Assembly: GCA_035552195.1 (NCBI GenBank)
Contig: DASZLU010000011.1
Location: 1-64,000 of the forward strand
Reading direction: 5' to 3'
DNA length: 64,000 nt
DNA from: CAIKMD01 sp035552195
Lineage (GTDB): Bacteria; Pseudomonadota; Alphaproteobacteria; ATCC43930; CGMCC-115725
This document shows, piece after piece, positions 51,512 to 59,957 of this stretch. Numbering within the stretch: the first letter of the stretch is position 1; each line of letters opens with the position of its first letter. Made by a program: the position numbers and the translations under genes. Under the pieces are notes generated by a model. That model was not told where the DNA came from. It ran no database searches and was given only the letters and a program-made list of their open reading frames with translations.

Positions 51512-52788
51512 CACTCTGCCGCCGCCGGCTTGACTTGCCGCTGCTTCCAGATGTCGTGGTAGTCGATGTTGTGGGGCACGATCTCGGAGACGACGACGAT
51601 ATGCGACATGTCGTTCTCGGCCGGTGAGGTCACGACATGGCCGGGCGTGCGCCCCGCGCCGACATCCTCGATCGCGTTCAGCAACTGCCGGCGGGCGACC
51701 ACGATGCAGGTGTCGGAGACGCCGAGATGTTCGTTCTCGCGTTTGTGGATAGCCCCCGGCGTTTCCGTCGCGAAAGCGTCGTGTACGGGGAAATAGCCGC
51801 CCATGCCGGTATAATTCTCGGTCTTCTGCTTTTTGCGATCCTGCATGTAGCGGTTCGCTTTGTTGCGGATGTAGCGGTGGTCGCGGATCTCGTGTGCGAT
51901 CTCGGCCTCGTAGCGCTCGCGGGCGACGGGCCGCACGCGGTTGAAGATAAAATCGAAGCGGTAATGCGTCTCGTCGTCGATTGGCACGTGCCAATGCACC
52001 GAATAGCCTTCGCCGACACGGCCTTCATTGCCGATGATCGCCGCTTTGTTGGGCAGGATGAAATTGGTGATGCGAACGTATTTGCCTTGGTCGCCCGAAT
52101 TGCGTACCGAGAAGATGCGCACGCCGTAATCGGTGCGCTCGGCCTCGAGCTTCGGCCGTCCGTCTTCGCGATAATACTGATCGGCGGATTTCTGGCTGCC
52201 CGGCACGTTCCGGCTGTCGATGCGCTTGATCGGCTTGTGCAAGTAAGAAAGATGCGAGGGATCGATATCGCCTTCGAGCGATTGCAGGTAATTGCAATCG
52301 AGAATGGTCTTTTGCAGGAAGAGATGATCGCCGGTTGCACGCAGGAATTCGTAATCCGGCAGCAGCGGCGGTTCACCCCGACCGAGGCAAGCAAAAATCA
52401 TTCCGGCCCGTTCGACCACCGGATAGGAGAGGTGGCGAATCTCGTCCTTGTATTTGCTCTCCGGCGGCTCGGCCGGTTGCTCGAGGCAACGGCCGGCGAC
52501 ATCGAACAGCCAGCCGTGATAGAGACAGCGCAGCCCGCCATCTTCAACGCGGCCGTAGGACAGATCGGCGCAGCGATGGGAGCAGAGGATGCCGAGCAGC
52601 CCGGCGCGGTTCTGATCGTCGCGGAAGAGGACAAGGTCCTCGCCGAAGAGGCGGATCGGCTGCGGTGCGCCGCCCGGCGGCAATTCAGAGGAGAGCGCAA
52701 TCGGGTGCCAATAGCGGCGCATCAATTCGCCGCCCGGCGTGCCTGGCCCGGTCCGGGTCAGAAGAGCGTTTTCCTCGCGTGTTGTCAT
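51511..52788 (-). CDS. Rieske non-heme iron oxygenase, large subunit (phthalate dioxygenase-like)
   Basis: 425 residues from the ATG with GGGAGGAC 4 nt upstream; the longer frame is rejected. Rieske [2Fe-2S] ligands Cys69, His71, Cys88, His91 (CSHRCADLSYG and CLYHGW). Mononuclear iron site in GDIDPSHLSYLH with His179 and His184 and nearby Asp. The sequence type is the alpha-only class of phthalate/vanillate/carbazole oxygenases, needing a separate reductase that I do not see. It would dihydroxylate or O-demethylate an aromatic ring. First gene of its operon; 66 bp divergent region to the permease. Confidence 0.93.
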   Translation of the reverse strand: MTTREENALLTRTGPGTPGGELMRRYWHPIALSSELPPGGAPQPIRLFGEDLVLFRDDQNRAGLLGILCSHRCADLSYGRVEDGGLRCLYHGWLFDVAGRCLEQPAEPPESKYKDEIRHLSYPVVERAGMIFACLGRGEPPLLPDYEFLRATGDHLFLQKTILDCNYLQSLEGDIDPSHLSYLHKPIKRIDSRNVPGSQKSADQYYREDGRPKLEAERTDYGVRIFSVRNSGDQGKYVRITNFILPNKAAIIGNEGRVGEGYSVHWHVPIDDETHYRFDFIFNRVRPVARERYEAEIAHEIRDHRYIRNKANRYMQDRKKQKTENYTGMGGYFPVHDAFATETPGAIHKRENEHLGVSDTCIVVARRQLLNAIEDVGAGRTPGHVVTSPAENDMSHIVVVSEIVPHNIDYHDIWKQRQVKPAAAE

Positions 52789-52854
52789 GCTGTCCTCCCG
52801 CCCACGCCCGGCATCTGGAATGGGCAAATTCGCTTTGCTTGACAGCATCTTGCC

Positions 52855-54657
52855 GTGAATCGCAGGATGAAAGTCAACGCGAAAAAATGCAAAGCCGCGG
52901 ATGTCGGGGGAAGTGTGAGCCAGAGCGGCGAGGGTGTTTTAGTCGGCGTAGAGGGCCGCCGCGAGAAAGCGTGCTTTGCGCGGTTCGGCTCGGGCGGCGC
53001 GGGCCTCGTCCTGCTGATCACCGGCTTCTTTGTGCTGTATCCGCTGGCGCTGCTCGTCTATGGCAGCTTTGTCGTGACCCGCGCCGATGGGAGCAGCGGC
53101 TACGGCGTCGCGACCTGGCTCTCGGCCATCAATCAGCCGGGCATGTGGGCATCGCTACTCAACACGGCGACCCGAACGATCGCGACCGAGGTGATTTCGT
53201 TGCCCTTGGCCATCGGCGTGTCGTGGCTGGTCGCGCGCAGCGATCTGCCCGGCAAGCGGCTGATCGACAATTTCATGTGGGTCGCCTTCTTCCTGCCGGC
53301 GCTGCCCGTATTGCTCGGCTGGATCCTGCTGTTCGATCCGGATTACGGCGTGGTCAATCAGCTGCTCGCGAAAGGCTTCGGCATCACCCAGCCGGTGTTC
53401 AACATCTATACCTTCACCGGCATTGTCTTCGCCCATCTCGCGTCGCGTTCGATCTCGGCGAAATACATCTTCCTGGTGCCGGCGTTTCGTAATATCGATT
53501 CATCGCTGGAAGAAGCGGCGCGGGTGGTCGGCTCCGGCACGTTCGGAACCATCCGTGCGATCCTGGTGCCGCTGCTGATGCCGGCGATCCTTATCACCGC
53601 GGCGATCTCGCTGATCCATTCGCTCGAATCTTTCGAGATCGAGCTAATCCTCGGCCCGCCGGTGAGCTTCTACGTTTTCAGCACCAAGATGTATCAGCTC
53701 ATGCGGCAATCGCCGCCACTCTTCGGCGAGGCAACGGTGCTGGGCTTCGGGGTGCTGCTCATCGTGCTGCCGCTGGTTCTATGGCAGCAGCGGCTGCTCG
53801 CGGCGAACCGCTTCGTCACGGTGACCGGGAAAGCGCGGATGCAAGCCTTCCGTCTCGGTGCGTGGCGCTGGCCGCTCTTCTGGCTGTTGGCGCTGCTTGG
53901 CGTGTTCACCACGGTCGTGCCAGGCATCTGTCTGATCCTCGGTACGTTCATGAACATTTTCGGCCGTTTCGACATGGCACGGATCTGGACTTTGGATCAC
54001 TGGTCCGAGGTTCTGAGCGATCCGCTGCTGCTGCGCGCGCTCTGGAACACGCTCGTCATGGGCGGGGCGGCGGCGCTCATCGGCATGTTCTGGTTCTCGC
54101 TCGTCGCCTATGTTTCGGTAAGGACGCGCTATCCGGGCCGCAAGCTCCTCGATTTCGTCACGTGGCTGCCGGCGAGCCTGCCCGGCGTGATCCTCAGCCT
54201 GGGCCTGCTCTGGATGTTCCTCACGGTGAGGCCGCTGCGGCCGCTCTACGGCACGATCGCGGTGCTGGTGGTAGCGGTGCTGATCAGCGCGATCACGACC
54301 AGCACGCAGATCATCAAAAGCAATATGGTGCAGATCGGTGCCGAGCTTGAGGAAGCGGCGCAGATCGCGGGCGCCGGCCGCGCCGCGACCTATCGCCGGA
54401 TCATACTGCCGCTGCTCGCGCCTGTGTTGGTCACCGCGGCGCTCTACATCTTCAGCACTGCGGCGCGCAACGTCGCGACCATCGTGATGATCGCGACGGG
54501 CGGCAACCGGCCGTTGGCGCTGTTGCAGATCGATTATATGATCGACGGGCAATACGAGGCGGCGTCGATCGTCGGCATTTTCATCGTGGTGTTGACCTGG
54601 GGCGTGGCGATGATCGCGCGCGGAATCGGCCGGCGCTTCGGCTTTCGGACGCTCTAA
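52855..54657 (+). CDS. Fused two-domain ABC permease (ferric/thiamine-type, FbpB/SfuB-like)
   Basis: 600 residues, about twelve helices in two homologous halves (about 45-310 and 330-590). Each half has an EAA loop: SLEEAARVVGSGTFGTIRAI and LEEAAQIAGAGRAATYRRII, which dock the ATPase. Such fused permeases serve iron, thiamine, spermidine or phosphonate uptake. The partner binding protein is probably that at 50357-51511, transcribed divergently. No ATPase follows; a LigB-type dioxygenase does, 15 bp on. The start is uncertain: GTG 52855, ATG 52867 or a GTG at 52915 just after GGGGGAAG are all possible. Confidence 0.9.
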   Translation: MNRRMKVNAKKCKAADVGGSVSQSGEGVLVGVEGRREKACFARFGSGGAGLVLLITGFFVLYPLALLVYGSFVVTRADGSSGYGVATWLSAINQPGMWASLLNTATRTIATEVISLPLAIGVSWLVARSDLPGKRLIDNFMWVAFFLPALPVLLGWILLFDPDYGVVNQLLAKGFGITQPVFNIYTFTGIVFAHLASRSISAKYIFLVPAFRNIDSSLEEAARVVGSGTFGTIRAILVPLLMPAILITAAISLIHSLESFEIELILGPPVSFYVFSTKMYQLMRQSPPLFGEATVLGFGVLLIVLPLVLWQQRLLAANRFVTVTGKARMQAFRLGAWRWPLFWLLALLGVFTTVVPGICLILGTFMNIFGRFDMARIWTLDHWSEVLSDPLLLRALWNTLVMGGAAALIGMFWFSLVAYVSVRTRYPGRKLLDFVTWLPASLPGVILSLGLLWMFLTVRPLRPLYGTIAVLVVAVLISAITTSTQIIKSNMVQIGAELEEAAQIAGAGRAATYRRIILPLLAPVLVTAALYIFSTAARNVATIVMIATGGNRPLALLQIDYMIDGQYEAASIVGIFIVVLTWGVAMIARGIGRRFGFRTL

Positions 54658-54672
54658 GAAAGGGAAGAACAG

Positions 54673-55614
54673 ATGGCCCAGATCATCGGCGGACTGGCGA
54701 CCTCGCACGCGCCGCAGCTTTTGATGCCGGCGCTGCAATGGAGCGATTTGCCGACGCGCACCAAAGGCCCGTTCAATCCCAAGCCCGATATCGCCAAAGA
54801 CCTCACCGATGAGGCGAAACTCGCGAACCAGGCACGCTGCAACAAGGCGATCGGCGCGCTCCGGGCACAGCTCGAAGCCTGGGCGCCGGACGCCGTCATC
54901 GTGATGGGCGACGATCAGCACGAGAACATCCTCGACGACAACCAGCCGCCGTTCCTGATCTATCTCGCGCCCGAGACCGACGCGACCTTGCATTTCAATT
55001 ATCTCGGCGTGAAATCGACCGATCAGATGACGCGCTATCCCGTCGCCAGCGCGCTCGGCATGCAGCTTTACCACGGACTCTCCGATGAAGGCTTCGACAT
55101 CGCCTGGTCGCGCAAGAACCGCGAGGAATATGGGCTCGGCCATGCCTTCGGTCGTGCGCTCGATTTCCTGATGCCGCTGAAGAAATTCCCGATCGTGCCG
55201 CTGATGGTGAACACCTATTACCCGCCGGCGCCGAGCGCGAAACGCTGTCTCAATCTCGGCAAGGCGCTGCGCCGTGTGATCGAAGGCTTGCCGGGTGAGG
55301 CGCGCATTGCCCTGGTCGCGTCCGGCGGCCTCAGCCACACGGTGATCGATGAAGCGCTCGACGCCGCCTTCATCAAGGCGCTCGAGACGCATGACGAGAG
55401 CTATTACGCCTCGATGCCGGCCGATGTATTGGTCGAAGGCACGTCCGAGATCCGCAACTGGATCATCCTCGCCGGCGCCATGGGTCGCGGCGGCAAGATG
55501 ATCGACTACGTCCCGTGCTATCGCCAACCGACGGGAGTCGGCTGCGCGATGGGGTTTGCGGTGTGGAACCAACCTGACCTTTTCCCGCTCCGCCCTGGAG
55601 GGCGGAGAGGGTAG
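54673..55614 (+). CDS. LigB-type extradiol ring-cleavage dioxygenase
   Basis: 313 residues; AAGGGAAG precedes the ATG. Class III extradiol fold: Fe ligand His12 in TSHAPQLL, IVMGDDQHENI with a second His, ASGGLSHTVIDEAL with the catalytic His and Asp/Glu, and NWIILAGAMG as in LigB/PCA 4,5-dioxygenase relatives. Opens catechol-type rings meta to hydroxyls, using Fe(II). Cotranscribed with the permease. The last residues (FPLRPGGRRG) are encoded by a repetitive palindrome starting near 55581, replacing the usual C-terminus. Confidence 0.9.
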   Translation: MAQIIGGLATSHAPQLLMPALQWSDLPTRTKGPFNPKPDIAKDLTDEAKLANQARCNKAIGALRAQLEAWAPDAVIVMGDDQHENILDDNQPPFLIYLAPETDATLHFNYLGVKSTDQMTRYPVASALGMQLYHGLSDEGFDIAWSRKNREEYGLGHAFGRALDFLMPLKKFPIVPLMVNTYYPPAPSAKRCLNLGKALRRVIEGLPGEARIALVASGGLSHTVIDEALDAAFIKALETHDESYYASMPADVLVEGTSEIRNWIILAGAMGRGGKMIDYVPCYRQPTGVGCAMGFAVWNQPDLFPLRPGGRRG

Positions 55615-55729
55615 GGTGAGGTGGGTGTTCGATAACTCAGAGGAAATCGCGCCTGCTGCGTCACACCTCACCCGCCCATCGCTAAGGCGACGGGTCCCTC
55701 CCTCTCCCCGCAAGCACGTAGAGGGAATG
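55581..55729. repeat. Intergenic palindromic element overlapping the end of the LigB-type gene
   Basis: A hairpin CTCCGCCC-tgga-GGGCGGAG (55588-55607) leads into AGGGTGAGGTGGGTG, whose complement CACACCTCACCCGCC occurs 40 nt later, and then CCCTCCCTCTCCCCG. The composition and order match a dispersed alphaproteobacterial repeat. The first 30 bases are translated as the C-terminus of the dioxygenase. Confidence 0.75.
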
Positions 55730-55737
55730 TTTAAGAA

Positions 55738-56922
55738 CTAGGCGAACATCTCCGCCGGCCGCACCGTCTTCACCTCATGCGCGTGCAGCGCGGGCAGTAC
55801 CTCTTGGCCGAGACGGCGGATCTGCTCGATGAACATGTCGTGCGGCACGGCGCCCTGATTGATGTTGAGCAGAAGGTTGTTGGCGCCGGCGTGCTCGGCT
55901 TCGTCGATGAGTCGCTCGATGACCTCTTTCGGCGAGCCCCAGGCGGCGCGATCGGCAACGCGTTTCTCGGCATCGGCCATGGTGAAGGCGGCTGTCTTCA
56001 CGCGCTCGTTCATCAAGGGGCCGCGATTTTCCGGCCGTACGTAATCGAAGGATGCCGGATTACGCGCCGAGCCGAGGCGGGCGAGGGCGACGCTGTTGCC
56101 GTGGCCGAACAGCATGTTCTGGAAATAGACGTAGTTGGGTCCGTATTCCGCGATCGCGGCAGCGCGGCTGTCCGCGACATAGGCATCGGCGAAGAGAGTG
56201 ATCTGGTCGCTCGTGACCTTGTTGCCGGTCTTGGCCACAGCTTTCGCATAGTAGGCGATGATGTCCTCGATCAAGCCGCGCGAGAATTCCGGCAGCACGA
56301 TCGGATAGTTTCGCGACCCGGCCCAGTCGAGCGTCTCTTTCGAGCCCGTCACCGGCATCCAGATCGGCGGATGCGGCTGTTGATAGGGTCTCGGCCAGAG
56401 GGAGATTTCCTTGTAGGACCAGAATTTTCCTTCATGCGAGAAGGTCTCCTGCGTCCACGCCTTCATGATGATCTCGTAGCTTTCCTCGAAACGCGCGCGC
56501 GCTTCCGACGCGGGCATCGAGAACACGTGATATTCGCGCGGCGCGCCGCGCGCCAAGCCGGCGATCACGCGCCCGCCCGAGATCTGATCCGCCATCGCCG
56601 TCTCTTCGGCGACGAGCAGCGGATCGTGCATCGGCAGGAGGTAGCCCATCACGAGGAATTTCAGTCGCTTCGTATGCTGCGCCGCGACCGCGATCAGCAT
56701 GTTCGGCGAATTCATCAACGAATGCGGCGTGGTGTGATGCTCGTTGAAGCCGACACCGTCGAAGCCGAGCTCGTCCATGAGCTTCCAGGCTTTGATGTGC
56801 TCCTGATAGGTCTCGTGTGCGATCTTGGGATCGAAATATTTGCCGGGAAGGGGATAGGGCAGGTCGCTGAATTCGGTGAATTTATGGCCGTAAGGTACGA
56901 GATCGAACAGGAAGACTTTCAT
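55738..56922 (-). CDS. LLM-class (luciferase-like) flavin-dependent oxidoreductase
   Basis: 394 residues from MKVFLFDLVPYGH; the 17-residue upstream extension is rejected. TIM-barrel flavin monooxygenase of the bacterial luciferase superfamily: LMDELGFDGVGFNEHHTTPHSLM, ISGGRVIAGLARGAPREYHVF and WIPVTGS-like IWMPVTGSKETLDWAG. It needs FMNH2 from a separate reductase, none here. Members hydroxylate alkanesulfonates, aminocarboxylates or long-chain compounds. Convergent with the LigB gene across the palindromic element. Confidence 0.9.
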   Translation of the reverse strand: MKVFLFDLVPYGHKFTEFSDLPYPLPGKYFDPKIAHETYQEHIKAWKLMDELGFDGVGFNEHHTTPHSLMNSPNMLIAVAAQHTKRLKFLVMGYLLPMHDPLLVAEETAMADQISGGRVIAGLARGAPREYHVFSMPASEARARFEESYEIIMKAWTQETFSHEGKFWSYKEISLWPRPYQQPHPPIWMPVTGSKETLDWAGSRNYPIVLPEFSRGLIEDIIAYYAKAVAKTGNKVTSDQITLFADAYVADSRAAAIAEYGPNYVYFQNMLFGHGNSVALARLGSARNPASFDYVRPENRGPLMNERVKTAAFTMADAEKRVADRAAWGSPKEVIERLIDEAEHAGANNLLLNINQGAVPHDMFIEQIRRLGQEVLPALHAHEVKTVRPAEMFA

Positions 56923-57004
56923 TGCGGCGTTTCTTTTTCGAGGAAGGGAGCAAAAAGAAGACCCGCGAGACAAGGCCCGCGGGTTGCGAATGACGATACG
57001 CGGA

Positions 57005-57796
57005 TCAATCCCTGAACGAAGGATCGAGCCGGTCCAGGTTGCGGAGGATCGCGGCCCATTCGACCTGGCCGCCGCTGTTGCGCTGCTTGTCGAATTGCTT
57101 TGCCGTGTGCTCGCAGACCTCGGGCTTCGGCTCGATGATGTCGGCGCCGGCCGCCATCAGGCGCAGCTGCGCGTCGGCGACGCGGATCAGCATCGCCATG
57201 GTGGTGACGGCGCGGCTGATATTGGCGCCCGTCGTGAGCAGGCCGTGATTGCGCAGGATGACCGAATGGTTGTTCTGCCCGAGATCGCGGGCGAGGCGGG
57301 CGCATTCGTCGCTGTCGGTCGCGATGCCTTCGAAATCGTGATAGCCGATGCGGTTATAGAAATTCATCGCATCCTGGCAGAAATATTTAAGCCCGCCTTT
57401 CACCGCCGAGATCGCGATGCCCGGCTCGGTGTGGACATGCATCACGGCGTTAATGTCCGAGCGCGCCATGAGCACGGCGGTGTGGATCGTCGTCGCGGCG
57501 GGATTGATCGGCTTGTCCTCGCCGATCGGCCGGCCTTCCATATCGAGCTTCAAGAGGCTCGACGCGGTCACTTCCTCGAACAGCAGCTCATGCGGCTTGA
57601 TCAGGAAATGATCGGGCTCGCCGGGTACGCGCAGCGTGATGTGATTGAAGATCGAATCGTTCCAGCCGGCATATTGCGCGTGACGATAGGCGGCGGCGAG
57701 ATCGACCCGCGCCTGCCACTCGGCCGGCGGAATGGAATTGCGGAGCGTCGGTTCCCCTTTTGAAGAATTTGGATGCAGCGGCGTCGGCGTCACCAT
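57005..57796 (-). CDS. Class II aldolase/adducin family protein
   Basis: 263 residues from MVTPTPLHP, which has GGGGAG 8 nt upstream; two further starts (57820 and beyond) are weaker. Metal ligands His120 and His122 (AVMHVHTEPG) and His184 (RNHGLLTTG) form the class II aldolase site; Glu in LLFEEV is the catalytic-acid position. The family includes fuculose-phosphate aldolase and decarboxylases of hydroxy-keto acids. In this context it could cleave or decarboxylate a ring-fission product. Same direction as the luciferase-like gene, 82 bp apart. Confidence 0.88.
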   Translation of the reverse strand: MVTPTPLHPNSSKGEPTLRNSIPPAEWQARVDLAAAYRHAQYAGWNDSIFNHITLRVPGEPDHFLIKPHELLFEEVTASSLLKLDMEGRPIGEDKPINPAATTIHTAVLMARSDINAVMHVHTEPGIAISAVKGGLKYFCQDAMNFYNRIGYHDFEGIATDSDECARLARDLGQNNHSVILRNHGLLTTGANISRAVTTMAMLIRVADAQLRLMAAGADIIEPKPEVCEHTAKQFDKQRNSGGQVEWAAILRNLDRLDPSFRD

Positions 57797-57920
57797 GGTG
57801 CCATCTCCCCGGAAAGGCATTTCCTGAACGAAGTATAGGGTTTTCCCCCGCTCGCTCAAACTCGCGGCCCGGCTGGCTCCCGGCCGCATTGGTCGGTAAA
57901 AGCGGCCACAGGAGGACATC

Positions 57921-58910
57921 ATGCAAATCGTCGTCGTCGGCCCGGCCGCTACTGAATATGCCTTCGTTCCTGTCGAGGAAGAGTTGAAGCGCCGCGGCCA
58001 TGACGTCATCCGCTACGTCGGCGCGGCGCCGTTCCTGGCGCAGGCCGATGCGCTCGCCAAAGCCGACATCCTTTACGGCAACGCCTATCCCTGCACGCGC
58101 GCGCTGCTCGAGAAGGCGCCACAATTGCGCGCCGTGGTCAACCCCTGGATCGGCATGGAAGGCTTCGACCTCGCCGCCGCGACGTCGCTCGGCGTCGTCG
58201 TCGCCAATGGCCAGGTGCCGGAGAACTATCTCAGCGTCGCCGAAGCAACGATCATGCTGATCCTCGCCTGTCTTCATAATCTGCCCGACAAGATAGCAGC
58301 GCTGCGTGCCAGCGAGCCCGCGCCGTCGCGCATGAATGCGCGGATGCTACGCGGCAAGACGGTCGGCATGATCGGCTTCGGCAATATGGCGCGCGCTATC
58401 GTCCATCGCCTGTCGACGTGGGATGTGACCTTGCAGGCCTATGCGCCGCGGGTGCACGAGCCGGTGCCGCCGAATGTCACGTTCGTCGGCCTCGACGAAC
58501 TGCTGCAGAGCAGCGATGTCGTCTGCGTGCTCGCGACGCTCAATGCCGAGACGAAATATCTTTTGAACGAAGCGAAGCTGCGGTTGATGAAGCCGAATGC
58601 GATCCTGGTCAACACCGCGCGCGGCGGCATCGCCGACGAGGCGGCGCTGGTGCGGATCGCGAAAGAGGGACGGCTGCACAAGATCGCGCTCGACGTGTTC
58701 GAGAGCGAGCCGCTGGCGCCCGACAATCCGCTGCGCGATCTGCCGAATGCGATCCTGACGCCGCATTGCGTCGGTCATTCGCGCGAAGGCGCCGAAGCCG
58801 TGCCGCGCACGGCCCTCGCCAATATCGAGCGCGCCATCGCCGGCGAGCCGCCGGTCTATGTCGTCAATCCTGCCGTGCTGCCGGCGTGGCAGAAGAAGTG
58901 GGGGAAGTGA
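57921..58910 (+). CDS. D-isomer-specific 2-hydroxyacid dehydrogenase
   Basis: 329 residues; GGAGGACATC leads into ATG. NAD(P)-binding KTVGMIGFGNMARAI (146-160) and catalytic Arg234 (NTARGG), Glu263 (ESEP) and His282 (TPHCVGHS) are all in place. It reduces or oxidises a 2-oxo/2-hydroxy acid, here perhaps the acid formed by the divergently encoded aldolase. Cytosolic. Confidence 0.93.
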   Translation: MQIVVVGPAATEYAFVPVEEELKRRGHDVIRYVGAAPFLAQADALAKADILYGNAYPCTRALLEKAPQLRAVVNPWIGMEGFDLAAATSLGVVVANGQVPENYLSVAEATIMLILACLHNLPDKIAALRASEPAPSRMNARMLRGKTVGMIGFGNMARAIVHRLSTWDVTLQAYAPRVHEPVPPNVTFVGLDELLQSSDVVCVLATLNAETKYLLNEAKLRLMKPNAILVNTARGGIADEAALVRIAKEGRLHKIALDVFESEPLAPDNPLRDLPNAILTPHCVGHSREGAEAVPRTALANIERAIAGEPPVYVVNPAVLPAWQKKWGK

Positions 58911-58937
58911 CGGGTCGCGCGGGGCGCGGAATGCTTG

Positions 58938-59948
58938 CTACCGCGTCATATCCTCGGCAAAGCGCCTGTCGACAACCTGATCGAGCGTGACCTTGCCCTT
59001 CAGCATGTTCTGCTGCTCGAACCAGTCGAGCTGGCGGGTCATGTCGGCGAAATCGAGGCCCGCGTTGATATCGACGTAAGGCACGGCGACGCGCAACTCG
59101 TCGGGCGTTTGGCCGAGATATTTCGCCATGATGGCGAGGGCTTCCGGCGCGCCGGGACCGTCGTGCCGCGTGCCGTCGGCGGCGGTGAAGGCGTCGTGGA
59201 AATCGCGCAGGCCGCGACGCAGGCCGGTGAGGAAGCGCTTATACACGTCGCCGCGCTCGTTGAGCGCCTTGGGCGAGGCGATGAGCGCGCTCGATTGCCA
59301 TTGCACCTCGTCGCCAACGAAGGCGAGTAGCTTCAGATCATTCTTGGCCAAGGACGGCGCCATGATCGTCGCGGGGATGACGCCGGTATCGGCGGTGCCG
59401 CCGGTCACGGCCGAGACGATGTTGCCGTTCGCCTGCAGCGCCAGAAAACGCACCTGATCGAGCGGTATGTGGTGCTTTAGCACGACCTGCGCGGCGGCGT
59501 AATGCACCGGCGAGCCGATCAAAGAGATTGCGACCGAATGGCCCGCGAGCTTGTCGAGACTGGTGAGCCCCGCTGCCGAGGCCGCGTTGGAGAGAATGAA
59601 GCCGTTCACCTGGAAGGTCTGATGCTCGCGCGCTTGGCCGGCGATGATCTTGATCGCGCCTTGTGCGGCGAAGGCGTAGAGCTGTGCCGAGACACCGGTC
59701 GAGCCAATATCGGACGAGCCGGACACGACGGCCGGCGGCACCAAGCCGGGCGAATCGAAGTTGGCGAATTCGATCTCGATGCCGGCATCTTTGAAATAGC
59801 CCTTGTCGACGGCGACATAGATCGCGCCGAGCGCCGTCGATTTCACCGTCGCGATCTTCACCACGTCGGCTGCTTGCGCTGCGCTGCTGGCGACAAGCAG
59901 AGCCGCTACGCCGCAAGCGATGTCTCGTATCCGTCTTTTCACAGCCAT
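58938..59948 (-). CDS. NMT1/NitT/TauT-type ABC substrate-binding protein
   Basis: 336 residues; signal peptide about 1-26 (SSAAQAADV). Body DKGYFKDAGIEIEFANFDSP and SSDIGSTGVSAQLYA. Paralogue of the protein at 22041-23075, with shared AGHSVAISLIGSP-type central motif and the same style of C-terminus. No permease or ATPase adjoins. It is the third of three minus-strand genes after two MFS carriers, 9 bp after the nearer one. Confidence 0.9.
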   Translation of the reverse strand: MAVKRRIRDIACGVAALLVASSAAQAADVVKIATVKSTALGAIYVAVDKGYFKDAGIEIEFANFDSPGLVPPAVVSGSSDIGSTGVSAQLYAFAAQGAIKIIAGQAREHQTFQVNGFILSNAASAAGLTSLDKLAGHSVAISLIGSPVHYAAAQVVLKHHIPLDQVRFLALQANGNIVSAVTGGTADTGVIPATIMAPSLAKNDLKLLAFVGDEVQWQSSALIASPKALNERGDVYKRFLTGLRRGLRDFHDAFTAADGTRHDGPGAPEALAIMAKYLGQTPDELRVAVPYVDINAGLDFADMTRQLDWFEQQNMLKGKVTLDQVVDRRFAEDMTR

Positions 59949-59957
59949 CCCCCGATC

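Noticed and set aside
53779..55713. Open minus-strand frame of 644 codons antisense to the permease and LigB genes
   Set aside because: Arg/Asp/His/Gly-rich shadow composition typical of the antisense of GC-rich genes; opposing frames contain clear families.
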